Assembly (NCBI GenBank): GCA_037975125.1
Contig: CM075857.1
Location: forward strand, 47,497,172-47,561,171
DNA: 64,000 bases
Origin: Latrodectus hesperus
Lineage: Eukaryota > Arthropoda > Arachnida > Araneae > Theridiidae
Direction: 5' to 3'
Part shown: positions 11,868 to 23,999 of the stretch, in pieces
How the letters are laid out: the number at the start of each line of letters is the position of its first letter
How positions within the stretch are numbered: the stretch's first letter is position 1
Made by a program: the position numbers and the translations under genes
Notes under the pieces: model-generated
Told to the model about the DNA's origin: nothing
Databases searched by the model: none
What the model saw: the letters and a program-made list of their open reading frames with translations, nothing else

Positions 11868-14724
11868 CAACTGTTTTAGTGAAGCTTATTTTTACACAAG
11901 CAGTTTAATTAAGCATATGAAATTGATTGTTAATTTAAATTTGATATGATAAATTTTACTTACAAAAAAGTTTTATTAAAGGTATTTAAAAAAGTTTATA
12001 AATATGTAAGTGTTATTAATGCTACCAGTTTGCTAAATTCAATAAAATATATTAGGTGCCTACCCAATACAAACTGTCTAAATCTCACTTGTTTTCTTTT
12101 CATTTCTTAATTATCTTAATATAAGAGATATAAGAACATTTTATAAAAAAATAGATATCTCTGGTTTATATTTTCTAATAAAGATTTGATTTTTTACAAT
12201 ACACTTTTATTTTGAAGTTTCATTTTAAAGTTTGGCCACAGATGGATACAGTATAGATTTCAGTTTTATAAAAAATTTCAGTCTATTATAATAATTCTAT
12301 TTTATATTATTTCTATTTCCTTTTTGAGGCTCAAAAAATCATACATGATATTTTATTTTAAATTATCTTTGGATTTTCTTACCTCTCTTTTATTAGGCTG
12401 TGCTGATTATATTTTTTCACGTTTCAGATTTTGAATATTATGATCAATCTTACAGTTTTAAGCACAATTGCCTATCTGACAACAACTCAATTAACTTTAT
12501 ATATTAAAATGTAATGTTATAATTTAGAAAATTTAACAATTTTTGTCAATCACATTAACACTTTTATTTACATTTTTTATATCCTATTTCTTTATCTTTT
12601 GCAAGTGTATTATTCAAATTATATTATTAAATTGGAATAAGTGACTTAATAGAAACTATTTATATACTGAGTTTTTTGCAACAATTATTTTTAGAATAGT
12701 TTTCTAAGTCAATAAAAATGTAGCTGTACTATAGTAAAATTACTCTGTCATTCAAAAAGTAAGAATTTATTTTTATAGAATACATTTTTGATATGATAAC
12801 AAAATTTAATTAAATTTAAAATTTTGTAAGTCATTTCATGAAAAACAATTATTATAATGAATTTTCTCTAGGAAATTCAAGATTTCCTGTATGTTTAAAA
12901 TAATTTTTTCTTTTGTTTGTAAAATAAAAAAATTATATGAAATTTCTCATATATCATTTAAATAATCATATATTAAAGAAATATATTTTTTAATATATGA
13001 TTAAAATGAGTACTTCTTGAATTTAAAGTTTCTTTCTGCTAATTCTTCCTTAAATATTAAGTTTACAAGATAATTAGATGAAATTTTAGTTACATTTTCT
13101 GAAATTAACTTAATTTAAATTTCTCTTTGTGGTTTTTAAATGCATATCTTTGATAAAATTGTATTCATTTTCATAATGACCAACCATTTGAGATTGGGAT
13201 AACAGCTGGCATGAATACATATTTAAATTACTTTTTATTCAAAACTTCAAAAAATCATAGTGTAATAATAAAAATTATAGTGGGTACAGTTGCATTTTCA
13301 CTTATTGAGACCTTATATTTCGGATTCGTATATCACTATTTTTCAACAATTAATATATGATGGCATATTTTGCATTAGGTTGCATAAACTCTTACAACCT
13401 GTACACTCCAAAATATCATTTTACTTAATGTCTCCCTTTTACTGTAGCCATCATTAATATAAAATTAAAAAATTATCGAAATTACATTTGATGCATTAAT
13501 TGAATGTTAAAATTTAGTTAATACTAAGATTATTAAATTTATGAAACTTATTGTTAATCCATATAAATAAAACTCTTATTCTGTATATCCATTGGAGGGA
13601 GATTGAATTGGAAATGGTTTTATGGAATGAAAGGAAGCATTTCTAATCTATGCTTTAAATCTCTTGCCAATTTAAAGCATAGGTTAGTTTCATTTCAAAG
13701 TTTTTATTACTGCATTTGTAATGTATTTAAATTATAATTAATGCTGATTTTAAACCACTATAAAGTTGCTATGCTGTGATACACACTGTTCTGTTGATTT
13801 CAAGAACAGAGGCGTGGTTATTTTCTACCCTACTAAAATTTTCATTTATCCTTAAGTAGTGAATGTAAGAGAAAAAAATAGAGGTATGGAATCAGATCCC
13901 TCTTTTTTCTACATTCCCACATATTTTTTTTAAAAAAAACTAGCAGTATTTATTTATTTTTACTTGATCTAATTAAACTTAAACTTTATTTAAACTTAAC
14001 TAGTAAATATTTAAATATATTGAATTTGTTTTCTATTTTCACAATATGTCCTTGATGGGAAATGCAATGGAACTAGGATGAAAGGATAAAGAAAAGAAAT
14101 TTTCATCGAAACTTTTTGTAAAGTCTTTATCATTCCAATAAAAAGCAATTTTTTAAACAAATTGTACATGATTAAAAAGATTTTTTTATTGCTATTATAA
14201 AGAAATTGCGTAGAAATTAAATAATTATACACAAAAACACAATAAATTTCTTCTATAAAAAACTTTTCTTTTTTGAATTTTTTTTACAGCAACCCTTTTT
14301 TTTAAATATTAAGGAAAGTAGAAGTACTGTATTTTATGAATGTTATGATCAAATTCATAAGATATGTATGATAATATCATAAGCTATTGTTTGTTCAATT
14401 CACTATATTTATCATATATTTTGTAATGAATATATAATGGTGCATTTTTTTAAAATTTATTTTAGAAGAATTTTATAACATTGCAAGTGTTTTATATAAA
14501 TTTTATGATTTTATTAATACTAAAAATAATGTGTAATTCATTTGATTTATTTGAATAAAGTTATCATTAAGTGAAACAAACATCTTATAGCAGGTATAAT
14601 CAATGACATTCTACTGCCAAAATATATTTAATTTTTTTTATTTTTAAAAGTTTTAGTTTATAGAATAAAAAAAATTAACTCTTAGACTGAGGAAGTAATA
14701 AATCTCACAACAATTTCATCATTA
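11868..14724. other. Intergenic AT-rich sequence
   Basis: Nearly 3 kb without a recognised gene. It contains an 18-bp inverted repeat with a 9-base loop at 13643-13687, otherwise low-complexity AT-rich DNA. Confidence 0.6.
13643..13687. repeat. 18-bp hairpin-forming inverted repeat
   Basis: The left arm CTAATCTATGCTTTAAAT (13643-13660) pairs with 13670-13687 with one mismatch across a 9-base loop. Complementarity does not continue outward, so it is too short for a typical microRNA precursor. Confidence 0.8.
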
Positions 14725-15125
14725 TTCATGGCGCGCCAGCCCAGTATGGGCCAAGGCCTTCTGAACAAGTTTCTTCCAGCCACCTCTACTGGCATCCAAA
14801 CTCCTCCAATTTTTTGTTCCAAGGATCCAACAGTCTTCTTCGACTGCATCCACCCATCTCAGCTTTGGTCTTCCTCTTCTTCTTACGCTGATAGGTTTTG
14901 CAAAAAAATTTCTCTTAGTGTTTTATTGTCCTTCATTCTAATAACATGTCCACCCAATTGACACCACTTACTTTAATGTGATGTACAACGTCTGGCTCCT
15001 TGTACATTCGATAGATTTCTGTATTGTATCTTCTGCGCCAGACACCGTTTTCCTTCATACCTCCAAAGATACTTCTTAAAATCCTGCGTTCAAATAGACC
15101 CAACAGCCTCTCCTCTCTTACAGCT
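14725..15125 (-). pseudogene. RTE-like LINE ORF2 C-terminal fragment
   Basis: Minus-strand frames encode FERRILRSIFGGMKENG, WRRRYNTEIYRMYKEPDVV, then, after a frameshift, GHVIRMKDNKTLREI and GRPKLRWVDAVEEDCWI. This order is the usual 3' tail of reverse transcriptase ORFs in RTE-type and related non-LTR retrotransposons, downstream of the polymerase palm. The palm itself is absent, and at least one stop and two frameshifts break the piece. The exact clade cannot be fixed from the tail alone. Confidence 0.7.
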
Positions 15126-15378
15126 CACAACATTTTGCAAAAATAAAATAATTTCAGTTAAAAGAAATTTGTTTAAAATACTCAGAACAAGTGTTCTGAT
15201 TTCTCATTATTTTGCTAAGTTTGTAAGTTTAAGTTAATTTTGTTAATATAAAATTTTTAAATTTTATGTCGCATTTTATCACTTTAAATTATTAATCAAA
15301 AAAAAGTTTAATAAATAAATTTTTTAAATTTATTTTGGGTTTATAATGTTTTAGAAATTAAATGATATACATTGCACA
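15126..15378. other. AT-rich spacer before the retroelement nest
   Basis: Nothing recognised. It separates the LINE fragment from the LTR stub at 15379. Confidence 0.5.
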
Positions 15379-15419
15379 TGTTTACGCCGTTTTGTAGTTT
15401 TGATTAGCAGTATGAACTA

Positions 15420-15941
15420 ACGTTAACAAACAATGATGTTCATAGGTTTGATGATTTTCTTGAATTTATTGAAAGGCATTGTTTAGTATTAGATAATCTT
15501 ATATGTTATCCCCATAAAACTAGATATGTAGACCATATGGATAAAAGTAGCAAATCTAAAAATTTATTTGTAAATAATGAAAATGGAAATTGTATTTTAT
15601 TTAAAAAAACTCATCATTAGTCTAAATGCGATGTATTTTTAAAATTTGCTCCGCAAAAAAGATCTGAATTTGTGAGAAAACATTTTTTGTGCATAAATTG
15701 TTTGAGTAGTAAACATTTAATTAAATTTTGTTCATTACAATATTCATGCAAATATTGTAATTTGAGACATTCAACATTACGGCATTATAAGACTGAATGT
15801 AATTTAAAAGAAAATAATTCTGTGGTTAGTTATCAGATTCAAAAGATGGAAGTGATGCGAATCAAAATAATGTTGAAAGGCCAAACATGGCGCCTCAAGA
15901 TAGTTCAGAATTTCAAACGCTCACTTCTTGTGTAACGAGGG
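15420..15941 (+). pseudogene. BEL/Pao gag C-terminal remnant (zinc knuckles)
   Basis: The frames keep the BEL-type cysteine array: a KCDVFLKFAPQKR-like lead, then CINCLSSKHLIKFC and CKYCNLRHSTLRHYKTEC. Gag packages the element RNA in cytoplasmic particles, and the knuckles bind nucleic acid. The N-terminal two thirds are absent because the region joins directly to the 27-base LTR stub. At least one in-frame stop is present (near 15619). The sequence continues past the SINE at 15955-16139 into the protease. Confidence 0.82.
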
Positions 15942-15954
15942 AGAAGAAAATTCT

Positions 15955-16139
15955 TTTATTTTATTTATTAGATTACATTATTCAGACTTGTATGCTTGAT
16001 TCTTGAGATCCGCTTGTTAGTCTTCCTCGATAATAGGACAAATAGCACAATGACAGATGTACAACCACAGAAGATAACGAAGAAAACACCCAGGGCCACG
16101 GTGGGAATCGAACCCACACTCCTACGCTCTCAAGCGATT
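15955..16139 (-). repeat. SINE-B copy 1, 5' truncated, with 13-bp TSD
   Basis: On the minus strand it has box B (GTGGGTTCGATTCCCAC), then GTGGCCCTGGGTGTTTTC, GTACATCTGTCATTGTGC and an AATAAAATAAAA tail. It lacks box A, so the copy is 5' truncated, as usual for LINE-mobilised copies. It is flanked by AGAAGAAAATTCT at 15942-15954 and 16140-16152. It interrupts the BEL gag-pol frame, so it is younger than that element. It is nearly identical to the full copy at 22497-22736. Confidence 0.92.
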
Positions 16140-16152
16140 AGAAGAAAATTCT

Positions 16153-18370
16153 CCTAGAGACTACGGTTGTATATATTTTAGATAGTAGTGGAGGCTTTCA
16201 AAAGGCCCACGCCTGCCTTGACTGTGGTTCTCAAGTTCACGCTATGACCACTTCATTTTCAGATTTATTGGGTTTGCGTAAAGAAAAAATAAACATCGTA
16301 GTCTCGGGGTTGAGTGAAAATTCTGTCCCTGTTAAAAAAAAAAAAAAAAAAAAACGAGTGTTTTCATTTCAAACAAAAATAATTATTTTTCTGCTCACAT
16401 AGAATGTTTGATAGTACCACAAATTACAAATATAATGCCAAACCAATATTTAGAAGTAGATAAATTAAATATTCCTAAAAATGTAACATTAGCTGATGCT
16501 AATTTCTTTAAGCCAGGAAAAATTGATTTATTAATTGGTGCTGAATTATTTTGGTCTCTTTTAAGAGAAGGTATGATTTATTTATCTGAATCTCTGATTT
16601 TGCAAAATACGGTATTTGGATACATTGTCAGTGGCGCCTTTAAAGAAGACTCTTGATAAAAAAGACAAATATTGTGGCTTAGTAAAAACCGATTGCTTAG
16701 AAAAACTGGTTCATAAATTTTGGGAAATTGAGAATATTTCTGATTCTTTAAAATTAAAAACTAAAGAAGAGGTTGAGTGTGAGGAGCAGTTTTTAAAAAC
16801 CTATAGTAGAAACAAAAATGGCAAATTCATTGTCGATTTTCCTTTAAAGAAAGGCAAAGTTGAAAAGTTAGGAGATTCGCGAAATAACGCAAATGTGAGG
16901 TTAAATAATTTATGGAAAAAATTAAATAAAAATATAAAGAGGTCAGAGTTATACATCAATTTTATGCGAGAATGTGAAAGTCTTAGCCACATGGTAGAAA
17001 TTAAAGTTTATAAGGAAAGTTATAGGTATTTCTTTCCACATCATGCAGTATATAATGCTAATAATAGCACGACAAAATTAAGAGTAGTTTTTGATGGATC
17101 AGCTGTTACTAGTTCTTGAATTTCTCTCAATAATTGTCTAATGAATAGAGGAATTGTACAAGATGATTTATTTTCGATATTGTTACGTTTTAGAAAGCAT
17201 AAAATAGCCTTTACATCGGATATAAAAAAGATGTATCGTCAGATCTGGGTCAATCCCAGGCATTGTCATTGGCAAAGTATAGTTTGGAAAAGTAGTTTAA
17301 ATGAAGATAGCAAACAATATGAATTACGTACTGTGACATATGGAACAAAATATGCTCCTTATTTAGTTACTAGAGTCTTAAAACAGTTAGCTTTAGATGA
17401 ACAGATTAATTATCCTATCGCATCTTCTGTAACATTAAAGGACTTTTATGTAGATGATATATTATCAGGTGCTGAAAATAATCATTCAGCAATTGCTTTG
17501 CAAAATGAACTGATATCCCTATTGAATGCAGGAGGAATGGGGCTGCATAAATGGTGTTCTAATAATGGTGAACTTTTGAAGAATGTTTCTTTTGAAGACC
17601 AAGAATACCACTTTGATAATTCAGAAAAAGAAACTGTTAAGACTTTAGGTATGAGGTGGAATCCAAAAGAGGATGTGTTTTGTTTTACTACAATTCCCTC
17701 TGAAGAAAATGATCCAATAAAACGTTCGGTTTTCGCCACTATAGCAAAATTATTTGATCCATTAGGGATTGTGGGAACAGTTATTGTGCAAGCAAAAATT
17801 TTTCTTCAAAGATTGTGGAATGTGAAATTAGACTGAGACACAAAATTACCTTCGAATGAAGAAAAAACTTGGAGGAAATTTCTAAATGCCTTACCTGAAT
17901 TAAAAACCTTAAAGTAGATCGATATCTACAAACAACTTCATCTTCAAAAATAGAACTGCATGGATTTTCTGATGCGTCAAAAGATGCATATGGAGCTGTC
18001 ATCTATCTTCATTGTGTAAGTGATTCTAACAAAACTTTTGTCACTCTATTGTGTAGTAAGTCTGAGGTTGATTCAATGAAAACCATGACACTTCCTCGTT
18101 TGGAGTTATGCGGAGCGGAGTTGCTCTTCAGACTCGTCGAGAAAACGATAAATTCTTTGAACATTCACTTTTCAGATGTGTTCTTATACACAGATTCAAC
18201 AATTGTATTGACATGCCTGAAAACATCATCAAATTTACAGAAGTTATTTGTTGCAAATAGAGTTGAATGAATTCAAAACTTGACTAAAGACTATTTGTGG
18301 CAACATGTGAAGACAGAGAACAATCCTGCCGATCTCCTATCCCGGGGTGTGAGTCTGATATCAAATTAAA
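16153..18370 (+). pseudogene. BEL/Pao protease, reverse transcriptase and RNase H remnant
   Basis: In order: an A17-type aspartic protease (CLDCGSQVHAMTT, where the usual active-site Asp-Ser-Gly reads Asp-Cys-Gly), LADANFFKPGKIDLLIGAE, then the RT with TKLRVVFDGSA, TSDIKKMYRQI, TYGTKYAPYL and the catalytic FYVDDILSG. RNase H is marked by FSDASKDAYGAVIY across a frameshift, LPRLELCGAELL and LYTDSTIVL. Stops or frameshifts occur near 16340 (inside an A tract), 16654, 17117, 17834 and 18270. The RT core itself (17141-17836) is open. The element is a dead copy with well-preserved domains. Confidence 0.88.
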
Positions 18371-20021
18371 TTCCAGACTCTTTGGTGGCACGGGCCAGAA
18401 TTCTTACATGAAGAGACATTTGTGATCACTAGTGAACATTTTTCAACTTCAGACAGTCAATACACGGATGAGTTCAAGAAAATTACAATTGTGAACTTGC
18501 ATATAGATATAGTGGAAGCTGATAATTTCTTCTCTGAACTCTATAAAATCACTAATGATTATAATAAATTACTTCGTATTGTGAGTTTTATTTTCAAGTT
18601 CATTGATCACTGCAAGCATTCTACCAAGAGAAGGAAAGGACCACTGCAATTACCTGAATTGGAAAACGCCTTGTTTGTATTGGTAAGGCAAGCTCAAACC
18701 ATTTCCTTTGAAGAGGACATTAAAAATTTAAATACGGATAAGGCTGTAACCAGTAAGGTAAGAAATTTGAATCCTTTCCTAGATAGAAAAAATTTATTAA
18801 GAGTGAGTGGTCGGCTCCAAAATTGTGACATTGCTGACTCTCAAAAGCACCCACTCATTTTACCAAAAGGTCATAAGTTGACAAACATGATTGTAGAAAA
18901 TATTCATAAGAAGTATTTACAGGTTGGTCCTCAAGAATTGTTATATCTTATGTGCAAAAAATTTTGGCCAATTAGTGGTCGATCAATTTGTAGAAAAATT
19001 GTCCACAAATGTATCACTTGTTTTAAGATAAAACCAGTTTTAGAACAGCAAATTATGGGTGAATTACATAAAGAACGAGTAAATGTAAATTTAATATTTA
19101 ATTGTACAGGTATTGAATTTTGTGGACCTTTTTCCATTAAATACAGAGGCCAACGTAAAGGTATATTTCAAAAGATATATGTTTGTATTTTTATTTGTAT
19201 GGTTACAAAGGCTGTACATTTAGATATATTTACTGAATTATCTATTGAAGCATTTATTGCTACTTTAAAAAGATTTATTTCTAGGAGAGGTAAACCACAA
19301 AAAATAATGTGTGATAATGCTACAAATTTCAAGGGTGCTTGTAAAAAACTTAAAAAATTGCATAGAATAGTTTGTAACCATGATAGTAGCTTAAATAACT
19401 TTTTATTGAATGAACTTATAGAATGGAAATTTTTGCCTCCAAGGCCTCCAAATTTTGGAGGTCTATGGGAAGCTGGAGTCAAGTCTTTTAAGTATCAGTT
19501 AAAACGTGTTATTGGAGATACAATATTAACTTATGAATAATTTCTTACTATTGTTACACAAATAGAAGGAATTTTAAATTCCCGCCCATTAACTCCTTTA
19601 ACCAATGATATTGAAGACTTGGAAGTCTTGACTCCTGGGCATTTTTTAATTGGTCGCCCTATAAATAGCATTATTGAATCAGATATTTCAGAGATCGAAA
19701 GTAACAGATTAAATTTGTGGAAAAAATCCACTAAAATGGTTCAAGTATTATGGAAGCGATGGCAAACTACTTATTTAAATAATCTGCAGCAGCGTAACCG
19801 CTGGATGATTCTACGCTGGATGATGTTAAAGACAACATTAGAGTTGGTGACATGGTTGTCATCAAAGAGGACAAATTACCTACCTGTTCATGGAAAATAG
19901 GCAGAATTATTAAAGTTTATTATGGTAAGGATAATTTAGTAAGAGTGGTAAAATTAAAAACTAAAAATGGTGTATTTAAACGACCAATATCTAAAATTGC
20001 AATTTTACCTATTGAAGAGTG
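18371..20021 (+). pseudogene. BEL/Pao integrase remnant
   Basis: The open stretch 18422-19540 has an H2C2 zinc region (ENIHKKYLQVGPQELL and HKCITC), then the catalytic core. Core positions: GIEFCGPF, where Asp is expected before Phe but Glu is read, CDNATNFKG with Asp intact, and GGLWEAGVKS with Glu intact. A stop at 19538 and a frameshift near 19800 split the C-terminal region, which still encodes LNSRPLTPL, TPGHFLIGRP and the final GVFKRPISKIAILP block before the stop at 20019-20021. Integrase would insert the cDNA into chromosomes. The altered first acidic residue and the breaks make this copy non-functional. Confidence 0.87.
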
Positions 20022-20288
20022 AATGTATTTTGTGCTACTTTATTATTTCTTGTTGTTATCATACATACAATTTTATTTACGTTTTGTATATTTGTATTGG
20101 TATGTATATTTTGTATACATGTTTGTTTTGCTAATGTAAATAATTAATTATCATTGTAGAATTAGAAAAATTATATAGAATTAACTTCTTTTAAATGTTA
20201 AGTAATAGTAGTGCTTCCATACTGTATTATTTTGCTTTTCATTCTCGGTACCTCTCTTAATTGAAATTGATATTTCAACAGGGTGGTA

Positions 20289-20567
20289 TGTTTACGCCGT
20301 TTTGTAGTTTTGATTTGTTACTCATGTTGGGTTATGAACAGGTAGAGGTATGGCACCTTAGGAATGCCAGAATTTTGGGTTTCAAACGAAAGAAAATGTA
20401 AAAAAAAAGGGATATCGATGGAAAGTAACTGCTGTGAGGAGATGAGCTCTGAAAAGACTATTGCTCTTTCATTATTTTAGTTTTGTTATGCCTTGTTAAA
20501 ATAAATTTGTTAGTGGATTGTTAAAGGAAATTAATTTGTCTCATTTTTATAGAATAGTAGGAACACA
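20289..20567 (+). repeat. 3' LTR of the plus-strand BEL element
   Basis: It starts TGTTTACGCC right after the purine-rich GGGTGGTA. It contains AATAAA (about 20499) and probably ends at a CA near 20567. The start is firm because the 5' stub at 15379 repeats it; the end is a guess from the TG...CA rule. Confidence 0.6.
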
Positions 20568-21634
20568 AACTAAACGCTTAAAGTAGATAGCATAAAGACA
20601 TAACAGCACAGCTACTATGGGTGTAATGGGCTGGAGAAAATCCCCCCCCCATTCAGATCACTGCCAAAATTGAGGAAGTGGATAATCTGGTGGTGTCATC
20701 TATCAGAGAAGTTAAAAGCAAAGTCGTATTTTCAACTTCGTGGTGCTCTGATTAAACGAAAAACGCATCCTACTTACTTAAATTCGCTTAGTCATCGGCA
20801 TAGCGAGCTTTGCTTGTTCAAGTGTCATAAGTAACAACAATAACAGAAATTAAATAAAATATATTTATAAGTCTATTTCTCTAAATGACTTTACGTGTAC
20901 ATTGTGAGTATATTGAAGCCTTTGGAATGAATCATAGTTACCGTTGAGTTGTTAATTACTTTTAGAAAAAACCTTTTGTGTTTATATTTGTACCTTTTTT
21001 TAGAGGCAGCTTTCAAATTTGTTACAGTTCCACATTTTCTTAATTCATCGAATCATTTTTAAAGCATTTTTAGCCAATGTAACAAATCTAAAACGAATAA
21101 TATTTTTCATGTAAAGAATTCGTAATATTTACACTAAAGTACAAAATAACTTGATAGCATACGTTAATTTTATTGATCTCACAAATAAATTAAGTGTTTA
21201 ATATAAGAGTTTTCTTGTGCATTTTTCCTTGGCTAATTGTATTTTTTATTCTTAATTAATGAGATCACATTATTTTTAATTTAATATAAATGAAATTATT
21301 TAATTGTTTTATTCTAGTACAAGCGAAATTTGCTGCTCCAAATTATTTTGTCACTGAATCAGTAATATATGTATGTGTACAATATTTTCCGCATTTAATT
21401 TACTATGTTTATATAAATTCTGCTAAAATGTGATATTTCACTTTTAATATTATTAATGTGTTTTCCAATGCTTATTGATTGCAGCAGAGTGATTTACATG
21501 AATTTTCAATCTCTTTTTTCGTCGTGAAATGTTTGTTTTCCTCGTAATTTAAAACAAAAATGGGGTTCGATGTAAAATCAGGTACCCCTTGGCTTGGCGA
21601 TAAAATTTAATTTCTGCTAACCCTATAGCTTTTG
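20568..21634. other. Spacer between the tail-to-tail BEL elements
   Basis: It begins with a GC-richer block (about 20568-20835) that includes a run of C at 20641-20650 and may be another repeat. The remainder is AT-rich. No gene recognised. Confidence 0.45.
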
Positions 21635-22049
21635 TGTAACGGCCATCTTATTAATCATATTGTTCTTTTTTGGTTAAGAGATGTATAAATTATATAAAAA
21701 AATTATTCAATCATAAGACGGACCAGTGTCTTTTTAAATTATTTTTTACAGACAAACAAACGTAACAAAGGATATGGAGATTAATTCACGCTCGAGAAAC
21801 ATAACCGTTCTCCTCAATTTCCAAACTTCATCTTCTTTGTTCGAAACAATATCACGTGACGTGCGCGCATGCGCTAACATGCCACCCGCCATTGCAGTGT
21901 GAAACATTCAATATTTTCACACAAGTAAATAACAGTTAAATATAAATTTTACAAAACATAAACTGCAATAACTTTACATATTGTAAACTAGTAAATAACG
22001 TTACACATATATTTGAAATGCACAGTATATAAAGTAAACAATCAGCATT

Positions 22050-22064
22050 GCACACACACACACA
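22050..22064. repeat. Short (CA)n microsatellite
   Basis: Seven CA units in the 3' untranslated part of the minus-strand BEL element. Confidence 0.9.
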
Positions 22065-22119
22065 AGGATTGTGATAAATTTGCTAAATTTATCCTTTTGA
22101 ATAAAACATTAAAAAAAAA

Positions 22120-23960
22120 TTATTTTTCTAAAGACAATACACATAATTTGGATATTGGTCTTTTAAATATGCCAGATTTTGTTCTGATGTCCACAACACG
22201 AATATTGTTATCTTTACCAGGATAAGTTTTAATAATGTGACCTAAAATCCATTTAGAAGTAGGTATATTTTCCTCCCTTAAGATTACCATATCCCCAATT
22301 TTTATATTTTGTTTGGAAAACATCCACTTAGTACGTTGTTGTAAGGTGCTTAAATAAGATTTATGCCAATTTTTCCAAATCAATTGTACTGCCTTTGTAG
22401 TTCTTTGCCGTAAGTTTAATGACGGATATTTTCCAAGGTAGGCTCTACAATTAAAGCAAGCGATCTTCCTATATTAAAATGTCCAGGAGTCAAGATTGTG
22501 TGTGGGCGCTCCTCGGCTGAGTGGTAAAAGCATCACTCCGATAATCGCTTGAGAGCGTAGGAGTGTGGGTTCGATTCCCACCATGGCCCTGGGTGTTTTC
22601 TTCGTTATCTTCTGTGGTTGTACATCTGTCATTGTGCTATTTGTCCTATTATCGATGAAGACTTACAAGCGTATCTCAAGAATCAAGCATACAAGTCTGA
22701 ATATATGTAATGTAATAAAATAAAAAATAAAATAAAAGTCAAGATGTTTAAATCCTCTATATCTGAAGAAAAAGGGGTCAAGGGACGTGAGTTAAGCATT
22801 GCATCAACATGAACTAAGACAGTCAAAAATTTCTCATATGTAAAATTCGAGTTGCTCACAACGTGTTTAAGATAATATTTGATAGACTTCACTCCCGCTA
22901 TTCACAAGCCAAAATTTGGGGCTCTAGGGGGAATAAATTTCTATTCAATGTTCTCTTCCTCTAAAAATTTAGCTAAAGTTTCTTGTTTAAGCATTCTGTT
23001 TTGAAATCCTCGTGGTTCTTTATTTGCGCCAATGAAGTTGGTCGCATTATCTGAAAAGATTTTTGAAAATTTTCCTCGTTTTGCTATAAAGCGCTTAAGG
23101 GTTTCAATCATTGACTCTGAAGTAAGGTGTGATATAATTTCCAAATGGGTTGCTTTAGTTACTAGACAAACAAATATACAGACATAAATTTTAGTTAAGG
23201 AACTCTTTCTTTGGTTTTTGTGTTTTTAATAAAAAAGGGGCCACATAGATCTACACTAACAGAGTTAAATGTAAAATCTGGATTAATTCTTTCCTTTGGA
23301 AGGTCACCCATTTTTTGATTACATATTTGAGGATTTGCTTTAAAACATGTGAGACAAAATCATGTGTTAGTTTTCTACACAAATTTCGACCATTTAAAGG
23401 CCAATATTTTTGCCTCAGTTGAAACAACAAAGTTTGAGATCCAGAATGCAAAGATTTTTCATGGTAGTATTGAATGATCAATTTTGTGAACTTACAGTTA
23501 GAGGGCAATAAGATTGAATGTTTATTACAATAATTTAAAAATAAATTAGTTAAAATACTTCCAACTTGAATCATACCTTCTCGATCTAGAAAAGGAGATA
23601 AACTTTTAATCTTACTTGATGTAGAAACAGTTGCATTTTTAAGAAGATATTTAAAGTCATCTTTAAGTTCAGTTCTTTGAGTTTCTTTGATTAAGAACAT
23701 TTTTGCATGCCTTAATACGTCAGAGGTTAGAGGTCCTACTACTTTATTCTCAGGGTACTTGCAGTTGTTGAAGAATCTGAAAAGATAACGTAAAACACGC
23801 ACAATTTTTAAATACTTAGTTCTAATTTGTAATAGTGTTTCTAATAAACTGAAAGAGTTAGAAATAAGAGTTATTTTTGAGTCACTAGTTAGTTCTGTCC
23901 GTTGCTCATAGTCTTTTTTCATTTCACAAATATATTCTTCCTCTGGAACTACAGGATTCT
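22120..23960 (-). pseudogene. BEL/Pao integrase remnant, split by a SINE
   Basis: Minus-strand pieces in order: 23922-23251 (N-terminal part with IKSLSPFLDREGMIQVG and the zinc region IQYYHEKSLHSGSQTLL), 23144-22941 (core with FSDNATNFIGANK), 22892-22746 (LNSRPLTPFSSDIEDLNILT), then after the SINE the C-terminal block with MIWKNWHKSYLSTLQQ, IGDMVILREE and FKRPISKLCVL, ending at 22120. The SINE at 22497-22736 sits exactly within the codons for the NILTPGHF segment. Several frameshifts separate the pieces. Confidence 0.85.
22497..22736 (+). repeat. SINE-B copy 2, full length, with 9-bp TSD
   Basis: The tRNA-like head has box A GGCTGAGTGGTAAAAGC, a long variable region (GCTTGAGAGCGTAGGAGTG) and box B GGGTTCGATTCCCAC. 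The long variable arm suggests descent from a class II tRNA such as tRNA-Ser or tRNA-Leu; identity is not resolved. The body and an AT-rich tail of AATAAAAT units follow. Flanked by AGTCAAGAT at 22488-22496 and 22737-22745. The polymerase III promoter boxes look intact. Confidence 0.93.
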
Positions 23961-23999
23961 CTTCTATAAAGAATAGATTGGCAACTGACAGGAAGGTTA

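Larger units (their letters stand above)
15379..20567 (+). mobile_element. BEL/Pao LTR retrotransposon, plus strand, degenerate
   Basis: The first 27 bases (TGTTTACGCCGTTTTGTAG and on to 15405) recur exactly at 20289, where they follow the purine-rich GGGTGGTA. This marks 20289 as the start of the 3' LTR and 15379 as a stub of the 5' LTR. The 5' LTR body and the front of gag are missing. Gene order gag, protease, RT, RNase H, integrase and the protein families are those of BEL/Pao. The interior carries a later SINE insertion. No duplication at the outer ends was identified with confidence. Confidence 0.85.

Noticed and set aside
17482..19731. Several minus-strand frames of 60-100 codons inside the plus-strand BEL element
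   Set aside because: They are antisense shadows of RT and integrase coding sequence.
22509..22590. Possible functional tRNA gene
   Set aside because: It has both promoter boxes, but it is the head of a SINE with a body, an A-rich tail and a target-site duplication, and a second copy lacks box A.
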